64,000 nucleotides of DNA, taken from assembly GCA_020091685.1 (NCBI GenBank), contig CM034604.1:6561820-6625819 (forward strand), written 5' to 3'. The position numbers were made by a program, and so were the translations under genes. Of the stretch, positions 11,680-23,945 are shown in pieces (within the stretch, counting starts at the first letter, position 1; each line of letters opens with the position of its first letter). The notes beneath the pieces are model-generated. The model was given only the letters and a program-made list of their open reading frames with translations. It did no database searches and was not told the origin of the DNA. This DNA is from Lutjanus erythropterus (taxonomy: Eukaryota > Chordata > Actinopteri > Lutjaniformes > Lutjanidae).

Positions 11680-12010
11680 CAGGTCCCTGATTTCATGCTT
11701 TTCAAAAAAAAGGTGGTAATTAACAAGTAAAATATTTGAAATTTCTTCTATGTGATATTTAGCAAGCACCATTTTCATATAGTGGGTGGTAATTAGCAAG
11801 TAGCGTATTTGAAATTTCTTTGAATTTACTCGCAAACTACCCCCAGATTTCATGGTAAGTATGTGATAATGACCAAGTGGCATTTTCATGTAAGTAGGTG
11901 GTATTTATCATACTTTCTTTGAAGTTTCCTGTATTTAATAGCTGTAGTAACTAATAGTAATTTCTATTACATTTCCAGGAAAGTAACAGGAAAGTAAAGG
12001 ATTTTTCAAT
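11680..12010. repeat. Short tandem-like dispersed repeat ('ggtggtaattaacaagta')
   Basis: The block 'gtggtaattaacaagtaa', 'atatttgaaatttctt', 'cattttcata' recurs about 74 bp later as 'gtggtaattagcaagtag' and again weakly at 11900. This is a common fish repeat built of slightly diverged copies. Confidence 0.55.
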
Positions 12011-12714
12011 TTTTTCCACGTTATGCTATAAAGGAACCACACATCTTCACATCCCCGACAACCTCTGTAGTGTCATTTAGCCACTTCTTAGCAACTGCAG
12101 TTTTAAAGACACATGAAAGCTTCAAAAGTCATGAGTGGGGTCTTTACTGACATATTTTACGTCCCAAAACAAAACATGAAAATCTCTAAAGCTTGTGTTA
12201 AGAACAGACCTTATCTCAGCCATCTAACCGAAAACCCCTTGACTTCAAGACAAGGGAACCTGAACTGCTAATGACTCATTTCTGGATTTTAGGACTCATT
12301 CCTGCAACACTCCATAGATAAATTGGTGGAGTGCTCTGCTCACAGAGAAGAACAGTGAGTGACCAATGGAGACAAAGGCAGCACAAAAGACTGGAAAGGC
12401 ATGGAAAAACAAAGAGAGATTAACAAAAGGGTGAAGTAGAAACTTATTTTAACTTATTTCCCATATAGGAAGGCTATATGTAAAGGGTGGAAAATGACTC
12501 ATTTTGGGTGTTTGATGTGTCTTTGTAGATTGTGTTCTTCACACATTCTTGACAGTGGAATGCTGGGATAGAATCAAGGAGATCTTGTTCAATTCTTTGA
12601 TCGTTCTTGAGGCCACGTTCTGATATATTTAGCCGACTATTTTCAGATGTGTCAGTTCCTGTCACTGCATTGTTTTTTCTTCTTGAGTATTTCTAAGTAA
12701 TTGTTGCCTTTATA
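12011..12714. other. No recognised feature
   Basis: Non-coding DNA with no repeat, RNA gene or exon visible to me. Confidence 0.4.
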
Positions 12715-12835
12715 ACAAAGTCACAGTCGACAGCTGACAGGAGATGAGAGAAGAGAAAGTCCTCGGCCGAACTCAAACCGGTGACGCTGTGATTACACGG
12801 GCGGCATAAGCCACCAGAACACCCTTCTATCTGCA
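12715..12835 (-). mobile_element. tRNA-derived SINE fragment
   Basis: On the minus strand the head reads 'tggcttatgccg' (A-box-like, about 12802-12815) and 'ggtttgagttc' (B-box-like, 12769-12779), about 36 nt apart, as expected for an internal RNA polymerase III promoter. The phrases 'aatcacagcgtcaccggttt' and 'cggccgagga' match a tRNA-derived SINE type I know from fish. The 3' body appears truncated and there is no obvious poly-A or microsatellite tail. Confidence 0.6.
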
Positions 12836-13140
12836 TTTTAATGAAGGATCACAACACATATGAGTAAAACAGAACACAATATCATTTAATAGTATAAGGC
12901 AGCCCAGATGGTAATTTTATTTGTACTACATAAAAGTACTACAGGTGGGTATCGTTACTCAGTATCTTCTAAGGTATCAACTGAAATAAACTCGTACCAA
13001 GTAGTATTTAAACTATTTAAAAATTGATCTTTACTCTAATCAGATCTACAAAAAATGACTGAATGGTTTTGCTTGCGGTCAATCTCGCAATGCTGAAATG
13101 CCAACAAAAACATTCAAAAACCTTCCTGTACTACACACCT
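12836..13140. other. No recognised feature
   Basis: Short AT-rich spacer; nothing identified. Confidence 0.4.
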
Positions 13141-13600
13141 ATTACCTTGCCAGGCAGCTGGATTCAAGAGATCACGAGATCAGGCAGGAAACCATCTTGC
13201 CAGGCTCCAAGCTATCTGTTTGTGTCTGCACCAGAAGTTGTGTGAGCTGATCAGCATCCTTGGCGTGGTTTCAGGTGCGCCGACAGTGAAAAGTGTCCAT
13301 GGAAACAAACAATGGAACAGGTTAGCATAGATGCTATGATCGCGTCAGTTATATCAGAACTGGAGAGCATTTCTTCATTGCAAGAACAGCGAAGAACGAC
13401 ACTTAAGGCTTTTACCAAAAAAACGGAAATGTTTTCGCTCTTCTTCTGGCCGGCCTCGGCTTCAGTTGATCTGATTGGTTGAAGTTAGCCTGTATTAGAC
13501 ATTACAGATGGTTCATCCAATCACCTGCCAGAGGTTTTCTTGAAAGCGCCTGCCCTTTTCCCAACAGTTTGTATGGACGGCTTCCCAGATGATTCTGTTC
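13141..13600 (+). repeat. Helicase-carrying repeat, plus-strand copy
   Basis: Begins 'attaccttgccaggcagctg' and ends near 'ggcttcccagatgattctgt'. Order of blocks: 5' flank (13141-13311), helicase-like piece (13312-13475), then the shared 3' end ('ggttgaagttagcctgt', 'gcgcctgcccttttccc'). The outer TIR seen at 6283-6547 is missing at both ends. Confidence 0.65.
13312..13475 (+). pseudogene. Decayed RecQ-like helicase fragment
   Basis: The ATG at 13312 opens MEQVSIDAMIASVISELES, parallel to the minus-strand copy at 6736. It continues through QEQRRTTLKAF, like the 'EQ...LKAF' portion of the RecQ Q-motif region. After a frameshift the sequence reads approximately LLLAGLGFS, a corrupted Walker A loop (family pattern LLPTGxGKS). 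The reading frame stops shortly after, at 'gatctgatt'. It is too short and damaged to be functional. Confidence 0.55.
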
Positions 13601-14961
13601 TATGCTCCCATTCAAATAAAGTACACTATTGGTAGCGCTATTACTTTAAGGGTATTGGTGTTGGCACTATTACTGTGATTTTGAAGGATACCCTGCCCTA
13701 TTGAGTACTCATTTATTTAGTTACGTTGTCAAACTACCTCTGCCTGCAGCCTGTCACCAGAGGAGACTCTGAGGATGACTTTTTTTGCATTTGATACTGA
13801 AGTCATGGAGTACATCATGTCAGGTATCAAGATGGATGTATTAAAAAATTCCCCATGACTAAATCTTTCATTGGACATTGGTTGTGTGAGTCTGGGTGAT
13901 TTGAAAAGCCTGTGCATAGTTTGTACGTAGAAATGTGTCTTGAGAAGCTAACTGGTTCATTAGTTGCATATTGAAACATGATGTAGACCTACTGTGGGCT
14001 GTACGAGCTATACTAAGCTTGTCTGCAGTTTGAGGAGTCCTGTCATTCTATAATATAGATATTATAGTTTTACAGATGTCTCTTCTATACTGGTGGCATA
14101 TGGGGGAAAATGCTTTCTGGGCAACGGGGGAATTTTTAGAAACATTTGAAGATAGGCTGAACAGCAATACTCCCTCTAGCCTTATTGTCCTGTGCAGGCA
14201 TGCATATTCTCACCTTTATAAATATAGGAGTATGTATACTGTATAACTGTAAGATGGTTAAGGACCTTTGGGGTTTTTTATAAATAAAATTTTGGTGCCA
14301 ACTGGCCGTGCCCACTGGCCAAGATGCAGAATTACTGTGAGACAGGTGACAACGACCACACCTTCATCTTTTAAATACTGGATCTAACGAACGCCCAACA
14401 TAGCAAGCTCTGACGGAATCATATCTAGACTCTCAGGACACCAGGACTCATTCCTGAAACCATGGAGCTCACTCTTTGACTATATCAGAAATGATGAAAC
14501 ATGATTTCAACTGATAACCCTAACCCTTTAACTATATGTTGGACTTAAATATGAATTTAAAAAAAGGAATATATAAATATGTACTATTTGAGGGCATTAA
14601 AAACTTTAATAATGTAAGTATCAAGATAAGGTGATGATGCAGACCCTTCTCATTGACTTTTCAGTTGATATTTTCATTTGATATGTAATTGAGTGCATTT
14701 TCTTAATTGTATCTGCAATTAAATCAAATTTGTTGGCGCTTTTGTGCCCCCTAATAGTCTAGGGCTAGAAACCCATGTGCTGTTGATAATACAGCTAATT
14801 GGAATAAATTCTAATCAGTCCACAGACAAATCCTAACTTCACTAAAATTACTTGTCCCCGAAGTTCCAACCAATCATGGATGGGTGTAACTTGCCAATAG
14901 TCTTTTATTCAAAAGCTTTTTTCAAGGAAGTAGCTATCTTTTACAAATCAAATTGTCAAGC

Positions 14962-14963
<2 letters not shown>
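13601..14963. other. No recognised feature
   Basis: Non-coding, AT-rich. A 62-codon minus-strand frame (13729-13917) is unremarkable. Confidence 0.4.

Positions 14964-14995
<32 letters not shown>
14964..14995 (+). repeat. (GT)n microsatellite, about 32 bp
   Basis: Uninterrupted GT dinucleotides, followed by 'catgcacctgcatcc'. Confidence 0.98.
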
Positions 14996-14996
<1 letters not shown>

Positions 14997-16013
14997 ATGC
15001 ACCTGCATCCCGACATCTGCATGATGAGGGCACATCTGAATAATGCAGCCGCAGCACTCCAATCATTTGCACAGCGGCAGCATTTCAGGCAAAGCTCAAA
15101 TTAGACGTGACTTCGTTAGCTAGGATGCTAGCTGTTAACTGCTCCACAGAGAGATGGAGTGACGATGAAAGAAAGGCGGGAAAAGTGTTAAACAGAAAAG
15201 AGAAAGGGAGGAGAGATAGGTTCATGCCCCTAAGTGCTTAATTTACTCGCGTACGCTTGTCCGCTTTTGTGACAAACATGCTAAGAAACAAGTCCTGTCA
15301 TATGAAAACAAACCTAGATTTACTCTTTCCCTCCTTTTAAAAGCTGCAGGTGAACCACATCATCACACCTGTCAGCAATGACAGAGCCTAACGAGCCATC
15401 TCATTATCACCAATATCTCTCTTACAACACTTCATCCAATTAGTACTTCTAGAAATGTACTGAGGTGTCATTTCTGATGTGTCAACACACCTGAAGCCCC
15501 AGATAACAGCTACACAAGGTTTTCCTTCTGGTGCACAATGATACACAGGTGTGCTGTGACCTCAGTTCTTAGCTTTTTGTGTTTGGAAAATTCATTATGA
15601 GCTACTGCTCCTGATTGTTGATTTATTTTTATGTTATGGACAAACTGAATTTTGCCATGCATTTTTACATGTGCAATGTTATATCTTCTATTGTGTATCT
15701 CACTGTCTTCTGTTGTAATATCACCATCTCTTGCAGCATGTGATGTCCCACTCTAATATTTAATTTATTCCCTCTAAAATCAAAGCAAGTACCACAAAAG
15801 TAAAAAGACTGAGAGACAACATTATAAAATTGCAGAAGAAGAGTCGGTAGCTTTTTTTTTTTTGCTTTTGTTTCATGTATTAATGTGAGGAAGGTTAAAA
15901 CAGATCTGTGTAAAGCGGCCATGGTGATGATAGACTGACAGAAGGGAAGAAGCTGATCAGTCATGAGTTAAATGTTCATTCTGTCACAGTTTTTTCGGAT
16001 GAAGTATTTCCAT
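14996..16013. other. No recognised feature
   Basis: Non-coding. A 12-13 base T run lies near 15851. A 99-codon minus frame (15665-15964) has no domain. Confidence 0.4.
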
Positions 16014-16255
16014 AATCTGACGTTACACAGAACCATCTGGGAAGTCATCCTTAGAAACTGTTTGGAAAAGGGCAGGTACTTTAAAAAACACTTTGCAGGT
16101 GATTGGATGAACCATCTCTCACATCTAACACGGGCTAACTTCAACAAATCAGATCAAACAATTACTGAAGCCAGTTGAGAGAAGAGCGAAAACATCTTTT
16201 CTACAAAGAAAAGCCTTCAGCGTTGTTCTTTGTTGTTCTTCAGTGAAGAAATAGA
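16014..16255 (-). repeat. Helicase-carrying repeat, minus-strand copy (3' half)
   Basis: The reverse complement contains the decayed helicase piece (16150-16253), then 'gttgaagttagcccgtgtt', 'acctgcccttttccaaac' and 'cagatggttctgtgtaac'. It lacks the 5' flank and the outermost TIR bases. Confidence 0.65.
16150..16253 (-). pseudogene. Decayed RecQ-like helicase fragment
   Basis: Allowing one single-base shift, the minus strand reads QQRTTLKAFLCRKDVFALLS, followed by TGFSNCLI and a stop. This is the clearest copy of the Q-motif to Walker A region. FALLsTGF aligns with the family pattern FxLLPTGxGKS, but the GKS lysine is replaced (FSN), so no ATP binding would be expected. Confidence 0.6.
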
Positions 16256-17281
16256 AAGAGAAACAGACAAATCTATCAACTTTTTAAGCAGATTCTTACT
16301 ATAATAGTAACATTATTATTGAAATTAGCACATGATAATGTGGTGCATCATGTTTTAATTATACTAGACATTAAATTACATTCAACAATTACACTAAAAC
16401 ATTTAATTACTCCAAAAGAATTGCACTGGCTTTTTTTTTTTTTAATTGAACTTTAAAGGTTTGTAAGTTTGCAAACAAAATGGCTTTGCTAGGTCACAAA
16501 ATGTTCCAGTGTCACTATGCAATATCCCCTTAAAGTCAGTTTAGATGATTTTCCCAGTCATAATATGCACTTAGTTAATACTATATACAAAAAGTCAGCT
16601 TCTTTGTATTCCTGTACTCACTGCAAAACAAAATCTGTCACGCTTAAATAGCTTTAAACTGACCAATTTCAGCCAATGATCATGGCATCCACCCATCTAT
16701 CAGTCTTCAACTTTTAGCTGCAGAGCTGATATTTATTAATCAGCTAGCTAGTTTGCAACAACATGGTATGTCAGGTTATGACACACTTACTTCTCAATTT
16801 TCAAATCAGATTCTTCCCAATACGTCATAATACGGAAGCGATACTCTCAAAATGCAGTTTCATGTGGACTTTAATACACAAATAAACCTAGCTTTGTCTC
16901 TGCAGCTGTGCATCCTCAGTGAGGGGCTGTGCCTCTAAAACATGAGCAATAACCCTACACCTCCTCCTCTAAAGTTTAAAGTTCCAATATTTAATCATAA
17001 TCATTACTCAGGCTTTGATATCTAATGGGGCTCTGTAGTCTTATGGAGTGGAACCTGATTACTACACTCCCCTGGCATGTGCAGTCTTCTGTGACAGGAC
17101 ATCCAGGATGGCCCACTCCCCATCCACGCACCCTGCTAAGCAGAAAGTAGGGGGACAGCCAACACCAGGCTCTGCAACTTCCACTCCCTGCCTGTCCTTC
17201 CTGGAAACACAAGGTGAGAGGAAACACAGCCAGAACGGGCAAATTTCAGCAGCGCGGTGAGACAGCAAGGCAAAGAACTGA
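16256..17281. other. No recognised feature
   Basis: Non-coding DNA with a T-run at about 16432-16443. 17040-17260 is less AT-rich with overlapping frames on both strands and no domain. Confidence 0.4.
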
Positions 17282-17302
17282 CAAAAAAAAAAAAAAAAAA
17301 AA
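17282..17302 (+). repeat. Poly-A run, about 20 bp
   Basis: Homopolymer tract. No LINE or SINE body was recognised immediately upstream, so it is not assigned to a retroelement. Confidence 0.9.
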
Positions 17303-20235
17303 CTATCAGCATGTCTTACACAAAAAAATTCTAACTCACATACAGTCATCTTATCTTCAAGCTAAGGATGGGCTTGGAAGAAGACCAGTTTTTTCTAAGT
17401 GGCTAAATCATTAGGCATGTAATGAGGGATAGCTGTGCTGAGGCATCATGTAGGGAGGACCATATTACAGTGCAGGTGCATGAATGACATTTCTCCTTCA
17501 CGTGGCCTTGCCATTCCTCCTCAGCCGTCCCCTCATCCTTTCCCCTGGTGAGTTATCTCCTCCATCTCGTCATGTTCGTACACCAGCCCTGCCAACGTGT
17601 CAGAGTGCAGTGAGCTCGAAGCGGTGTCCTTCGTTTCCTCGCCTCCTCTCCGGGTCTGCCCTGATCATGCACCTTAACCTTTAGATCACACGCTTGCATT
17701 GACTGTCACTCAGTGAAAAGCATCCATCGAGGCTCCCGACCTCTGTGATCCTGGAGGATGACTGACATGCAGAAACGATGGAATGTCAAAGTCAAGTCAG
17801 GCCTGGAAATTTGACATGTGAGTGAGTAAATAAAGCACTGCATATATATGTGGATGTACAAGGATTTCAGGACTTTTGCAGCCTCATTGTGACCCAACTG
17901 GGCATTGATTAGACATCAGTTTTGGTATAAAATTGGCTTGGCTCCTTGTTGCTGCCATTTGGCCCAAATACATTCCTTACACTGATGTTGACACACCTAT
18001 TTTTCTTAATCAATGACAGTGTGAAGGGTCTGGATCGGCCATAGATTTAAGAGTCTGGATTTGGGTAAGTTCCAATGTCTCAAACATGGTATTATAACTC
18101 AGTATTGTCCTTTAAAGTGATGCCAAATAACCCGCAAGTCCCATTAGATAAGTGGTAATAATCTTGATAATAAGACAACTGGCACCATCAAACTAATTCA
18201 CAAATGTGAATTAGTATGGAACCTGTCAGTTCATTTCTGATTTCCAAGGGCCGTTATCAACGTGCACAGACCAAAATGCTTCTGGATGTAACTGGAAAGA
18301 CCACCAACCAACCAGGGCAACAAAAAGTGACCTACAACCGATCAAAGCAACAAAACGTGTAGCACGTAACACCTGACCAGATCCAAGGCTGGTGGAATAC
18401 TCTCTGAATGGGGGGGTCAAACATATCTGCCAGAGCAAATGAGAACATAAGCTCTGCAGATTCATCTGGTTTCCTGTAGTTTTATGCAGCTAATGTTACT
18501 GAAAGTAGAAAATGGCATTAACCATCAAACATTAGCTTTTCCACCTTGGCTTTACCACTTTGACTCAAGATGTTGACTGAGCATTGACAATGACATAAAG
18601 GTTTTTGCCAGATATTTGTTGACCGATATGAGGCTAGTTTAACTGTGCAACATGTAAAAGCATTTTTAATTATTTGTTATAAAACGCTAAAATCTAACTT
18701 GCCTACGTCAGCTTTGCTTCTGATATTTCTCTCATTGACATACAGTAATATCCTTGTAATTAATAAAAAAGTTAATCTAGAAAACTAATTAGCAAATATA
18801 TGCTTTTTTACACGTCCACCAGATACATAAGCATTCATTTGGAATCATGTTGCCAATTCTTGCAAATGTAAGTCAAATATTTACTCCTCTTTTAGCTCTG
18901 TTTTTGTATCTCCACTATGTTCATTAACTACTTTTGTCTGTCTGCTGTCTGCTGCTGGGCAGGTACTGTACAGTGATTTTTTTTTTTTGGGGGGGGGGGT
19001 TTATTTGCTGCCTGCTACATCTGGAAACGATGCTGATGAGAGCAATGAAAGAGAATCAGAACAGTAAAGTTGTTGGTCATAAAACCAACACAATGAGCCA
19101 AAAGGTACTGAAGCCCTGCAGAGGTCGAGTTTTGCAAACCAGCACTTGCAAAGCTCAGTACTAGAATCCACCAGCTGCTAGCAAGTATTTGCAAGTCAAA
19201 TCCCTAACTCACCCGGCCTGTCATTAAACACATCGGCTACAGAGTCACTCACTTGCCACTGATGTTCTTGGAAAAGTCCACATCAGTTGGCGCAGCAGCT
19301 GCTCCTGCAGCAGTCGATGTGTTTCCTCAGCAGCAGTGTGGCTAGCTTGAGGCTATCAAAAACTAATACTTTTTGACAGTTTTACATGCACCATTGACAC
19401 TGACAACATTGCTCTCACAGTCTCAAATCACACCAAATTTCTCTCACATGTCCGACTCGGTCTTTGATGATGTATTGTCTAAAATTGGCACCCCTGACTA
19501 TTATTGCCTTTATGTCGTCCATTTTATTCAACTAGCTAGCATCGAGCCTACATCACTGCCAGACTGGGGACATCCCATCATTCGTTTGGGTCAAAGGTTG
19601 TGTTATAGGCTTTCCCAATTTAAAAAAAATATCCTCATGGCTGATATTGCTTGATAATATAAGCTGATTTAAATGCATATGCATTTTTGTTCTCAACTAC
19701 TGCCTGAATTTATGTAGATATATTTTTTTACCACTTACACAACATTTTAGCAGGTTAGCCAGTATACCCAACCCAGCACAGGACTCGGGTGAATTATTTT
19801 TAGTTCATTACTTTGAGTGGCATACAAGTAGCCATATGATCTTTAGTTAATATATGCATATATTGATTGTAGCCACTTTAATTTGGTTCAGTCTATCATA
19901 ACTTAAAATTAGGACTAAGTATGAGTTTGTGACAGGAGTGGGTATTATTTATATCAGTTACCTTATAGCCCAAGTTTAGCCTAAGTGCGAGAGGCAGAGT
20001 GTGCAAGCACAAAGTAGAAGTCTTTTATTTTATTCAGCCATTGTATCATTTTAAAGCACAAAACAAATTTAAAGTGAAGAGTGGTACAAGCTTGAGCATG
20101 TTGAGCACCACAGTCATTCTCTGCTCAGTAAATAACAAAACCTCATTATGTATATATGCATAAGGGAGGCTGAGCAGAGGGAAGGTGTGTGAGAATACTC
20201 AGTTTGTATTCTAATGGCTTGTACTTTTAAGATAT
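17303..20235. other. No recognised gene; one T12-G11 tract
   Basis: About 2.9 kb of unremarkable non-coding DNA. 18977-18999 is a run of 12 T followed by 11 G, discussed under findings. 'atgcatatgcatt' and related AT motifs near 19670 are isolated. Confidence 0.4.
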
Positions 20236-20660
20236 TATATTACACTTCTCTATGCCTGCCTGTGAAATTGTGCCATTGAACCAACCAATTTGGCTCGGTT
20301 CAGCGCACACAGTAATGGCCGCATTCCCCATCGATGGCATTGTGCTTTGATTGCGCTGTCAACTTGTCGTTACTCCTTTTCAGAAAACAAATGGCAATTT
20401 AAGTTGCTGCTCGCTTATACGAGATTGCCTCGACATGCCTGCTTCTCTTGTCCTGTCTTACTCGCTCCTCCATTTGCTTTATTCTCCGTGTGACTTAATG
20501 AGGATCGTTTGTACGAGCAAACAAAACCCGCGCTTGCTCTTGTGCTGACATTGCTGTCACTGCAACAGCATCTGTTTGTTCTCTCGCCGTCTTTGGTCTC
20601 TCTAAATATAGACCGAGACGCTTTGAGGACACTATGAAGGTGCAGGTGTCTCGGGAAGCA
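20236..20660. other. Candidate conserved non-coding block
   Basis: Non-repetitive, more balanced in composition, with several CpGs ('atggccgcattccccatcg', 'gtgctttgattgcgctgtc'). Frames of 65-106 codons overlap on both strands without a recognisable domain. It looks like unique sequence rather than repeat; regulatory function is speculation. Confidence 0.2.
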
Positions 20661-20740
20661 TCTGATGTAGTGATGTTTGGGAAAAAAGTAGATCTTTTTC
20701 CTTTGTGGCAAATAAAATAAAACCTGAAAGTACATTGATG

Positions 20741-21645
20741 CCAGAAGTGGAAAACAACTAAGTGCAAATACTTTGTTACTGTACTTAAGTAGAGTTTTCA
20801 GGTTCTCACATTTTCAAAACATCAAGTTCCTTTAGTTTTAATGCTTCTGAGTGAGATTAATTTTGCATCATTAGATGCTGACTTCCCAAAATCAAACACT
20901 TAGAAAACACAGTTCCTTGGTGTATCAATCAGTGCACATCATACAAGATGTAATAAGACAAAAAAGATGCAACAAGATGAAAACAAAACAAGTAAAGAGA
21001 CAAAAAAAAACGTAAAAGGCATAACAAGATATAGCAATTCAAAAGACATAAAAGACGCAACAAGACTAAAAAATGTGTAATAAGGACAAAATGTATATGT
21101 CACAACATGACAAAACAATGTAAAAAGACATAACAAGACAAAAAAATGCATTAGAGAAAGACGACATGAGACAAAAAATACATAAAAGATGTAACAAGAT
21201 GAAAAAAACATAAAAGTCAAGACAAAAAAGAAAGCATTAAAACAAAAGAAGTAGAACACAGAACAAGGTAAAAGACGTGAGGCAAAAAGGACAAGATGTA
21301 TAAGGTGCAACAAAACAAAACAAAATAATTAGATGTAAAAGACGTAACAGGACAAAAAACTGTTGAAGACAAAACCCATAAAAACTGTAACAATATGAAA
21401 AAAACGTAAAAGTAGTAACAACAGGATAAAGACGTAGCCAGATATAACAGACTAAAGACAAAAACTGTAAAAGACGCCACAAAATATGACATAACGAGAT
21501 GATTTCTTACTTTTATACTTTGATTACCTTCCAGAGTCTGTACTTTATCGCTTATACATAAGTACAGAAGTTGAATTAGTACTTCTACTTTTAACAGTTA
21601 TTTTTACTTGAATAAATGTGCGTACTTTGCCATCTCTGACTGATG
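20741..21645. mobile_element. Non-autonomous element with 'tacttaagtagag' ends and tandem-repeat interior
   Basis: The left end 'cagaagtggaaaacaact...gtacttaagtag' and right end 'gtacttctacttttaac...gtactttgccatctctg' are imperfect inverted copies of a fish element rich in 'gtacttttactt'. The middle (20939-21490) is a purine-rich tandem array. A related piece without the array is at 57914-58345. Confidence 0.5.
20939..21490 (+). repeat. Purine-rich degenerate minisatellite, about 20-30 bp unit
   Basis: Dozens of diverged copies of 'agacataacaagacaaaaa' with 'gatgtaa' or 'gacgtaaaa' variants. The plus strand is very A-rich with almost no T-runs. The resulting lack of stops on the minus strand gives frames of 81-125 codons encoding Phe/Leu/Ser/Val/Cys-rich nonsense. 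Confidence 0.75.
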
Positions 21646-22225
21646 CACAGAGGGCTTTATCACAAAAATGACGCCAGTTAATGACGTTAAATGTACATCA
21701 ATGAACCATTTTAAAATGAGACAAGCAGAGACAGTGTTTGTCGAGGACACTTTTTTCCGAGAAGTCCACAGCATCTTCCTCCTCAGCCGTGTAAACCCCG
21801 CCGCCTCTCTCCGGCGGCGTGCACGAGCCCTTCTGCCCCGCGGCGAAGGCTTTAAAAACATGCTGCTTTCAGATGCAGGCACCCGCTGTCTGTGAGGCCT
21901 GACATGCCACGTTGAGGAGATGGATTTGGGTAATGGTCCAGCAACAGTCTGGGCATTAAGCTGTCGCGCGGAGGAACCCACAGAGAGGATGGGAAAAGGA
22001 ACAGGACCCAGGAGGAGGTATTCCCCCTCACGTCATTCTGCCGCCCGTTTCACTGATGGCTGCTGAGAAACATTCAGTGATGATGTAACGGCGATAAAAG
22101 CTTTGTCACGGAGCATAAGACTGAAAAATTGGCAGTGAAAATTGTATTTTTGATGAGTGATGAGGAGATATTTTCTCATTGTTTTCCAACCATACACAGG
22201 CTGAATACATACACATCTACAGAAG
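21646..22225. other. Unrecognised sequence with a GC-rich patch
   Basis: 21780-21850 is GC-rich and CpG-rich ('ccccgccgcctctctccggc'). It sits in short opposed frames without domain evidence. It could be unique non-coding DNA. Confidence 0.35.
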
Positions 22226-22440
22226 TATATTACTGCCACTTTTAATGATATAACAATATACTATTTCTCTTATAATAATGTGAATTATTTCATGCAGTAA
22301 TATAATAAATTGTATGTTACCGCATTATAATATGAAATCTTTAAATACCAGAAGAGTTTGTTTTAATGTAAGAAGTTTGTATGTCTTAATAACATTAAAA
22401 TATCGTGTTACAATGTGAAAAACTTTTCACGTTATGACAT
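22226..22440. repeat. AT-rich simple-like repeat ('tataacaatata')
   Basis: Irregular repeats of 'ataataatgtgaatt', 'gtaatataataaatt' and 'gttacaatgtgaaa'. Similar in style to 63590-63800, which also has 'tataacaatata'. Confidence 0.45.
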
Positions 22441-23590
22441 TTATTGATCTTTTTCTCTGTTCTTGCAGTCGTGGCAGCAATATGCTTTTGTACATTAAAC
22501 ATCTGTTGGCTTTAAAATACTATTTTCAGTTTATATCTCTAACATTTGGTAATTAAATTAGTTTCCACGCCAGCGTTTTTCAATAAAGTTGCCAGCCAGC
22601 ACCAGTATTTTTCACAGTATTCATTGATTTTTTTTTTTTTAACGCCCACAGAATATTCAGTTCCATGAATATTTTACGATGGAACCGTTTTGGTTGGTTG
22701 CATTAAAAAATCCACTTTTCAGACAGAAAAAATAGGAACAAAAACCCTGCATTTTTGTGAAAGAGACATTTTTAAACGGAATGTTTTTAATTTTGGTTTT
22801 TTATCACTTCAAATTACATGTGTGACATCACTGTCACCAGTGTGGTTAACATGAGGTGTGTGTGCGTCCTCCAACCCCCTACCCGAAAGGGGCTGCAGCG
22901 CAAGCATCCCTGCTCTGTGGCCGGGTCATGATGCTCTCTGAACCGTGGATCTGCAGCTGAGCGCCGATGTTTTCATGCTAGATAACACCAACTTCTTCTG
23001 CTGCTGTTCCATGACAATGGTTCCCTTCTTCAAGTGATGATTTTTTGGTCAGATGATGCATCGCAGCATCCCCCACTGCTTCACAGTGAAAACAGCAGTT
23101 GATGGAATATCTCGTCAATGGTGGGAAAGCGTTATGGTTTAAATGATGAGATATCTCATCAACAGATGATTGCATATTGTTGTCCCACATTATTATTTCT
23201 TTAGCCTAATCAATTACAAATTAATGCTTGTTTTCCATTAAACAGATTAAAGACGCCAAATTACTTTTTAAAAAATTATTTAATTCGTCTTTTTTTTTTT
23301 TTATTTCAATACTAGTTCCAAAAATAAAAGCAGTATGATGCAATTGAGCTTTCCCCTGGATAAAACAATTTAAAGGACCCTGTGGCATTTCCAGCGACTA
23401 TTAGTTGTATAGACCTGTGTTTTTACTCATGTGTGTAGTCTTGTTTGTGTTGTGGACGCATGTACAATTTCCATCCTTCCATTAGTTTCACATTATTCAG
23501 CTGATCAACAGCGTGGTTGTAACACAGCAACAAACTTACTGATGTACCAACAAAGGCAGTGAGGAAGGAAAGTGTAAGCTAGCGCCTTAA
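22441..23590. other. No recognised feature
   Basis: Non-coding, with T-runs near 22629 and 23291. Nothing identified. Confidence 0.4.
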
Positions 23591-23592
23591 TC

Positions 23593-23945
23593 ATGCCTGA
23601 AAAGTTGAGCCCATCGAGGCTCCATGCCAACAAAATTTTGTCCGAAACCAACCGAAACCCGACCCTCATTAGCATATTTCAGCCCAAACCTGATTACTTG
23701 TTTCTTAACAAGCTTCCAGGTTTTATAACTTACAAGTTTTCAGAGACATGGACAATACATGGGAGGAATTGGAATTGGCAACATCTAAACTGGGGAGAAA
23801 AAATGAAAATAAATAAATGAATGAATAAATATAGTCTATCCCGAACCCGACTTGAGCCTGTGAAATATGTGAGAAATAAGCCCAACCAGACCCAAACCCG
23901 TCGGATCCCATCAGGTTTGGGCACAGATCTCAATCTCTACTGCAA
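23593..23945. repeat. Dispersed repeat ('aacccgaccc' family)
   Basis: Two flanks rich in 'gaaacccgaccctcatta' and 'cccgaacccgacttgagcct' enclose a middle of unrelated sequence plus 'aataaatgaatgaataaata'. The final 'catcaggtttgggcacagat' is the inverted form of the same phrases. 45825-45950 is related. I recognise the type from fish genomes; its class is unknown. Confidence 0.45.

Noticed and set aside
17282-17302. Poly-A as a processed-pseudogene tail
   Set aside because: No retrocopy body is recognisable upstream.
20939-21492. Minus-strand open frames of up to 125 codons, hydrophobic, membrane-protein-like
   Set aside because: They are the complement of a purine-rich tandem array; openness and hydrophobicity follow from T/C-rich codons.
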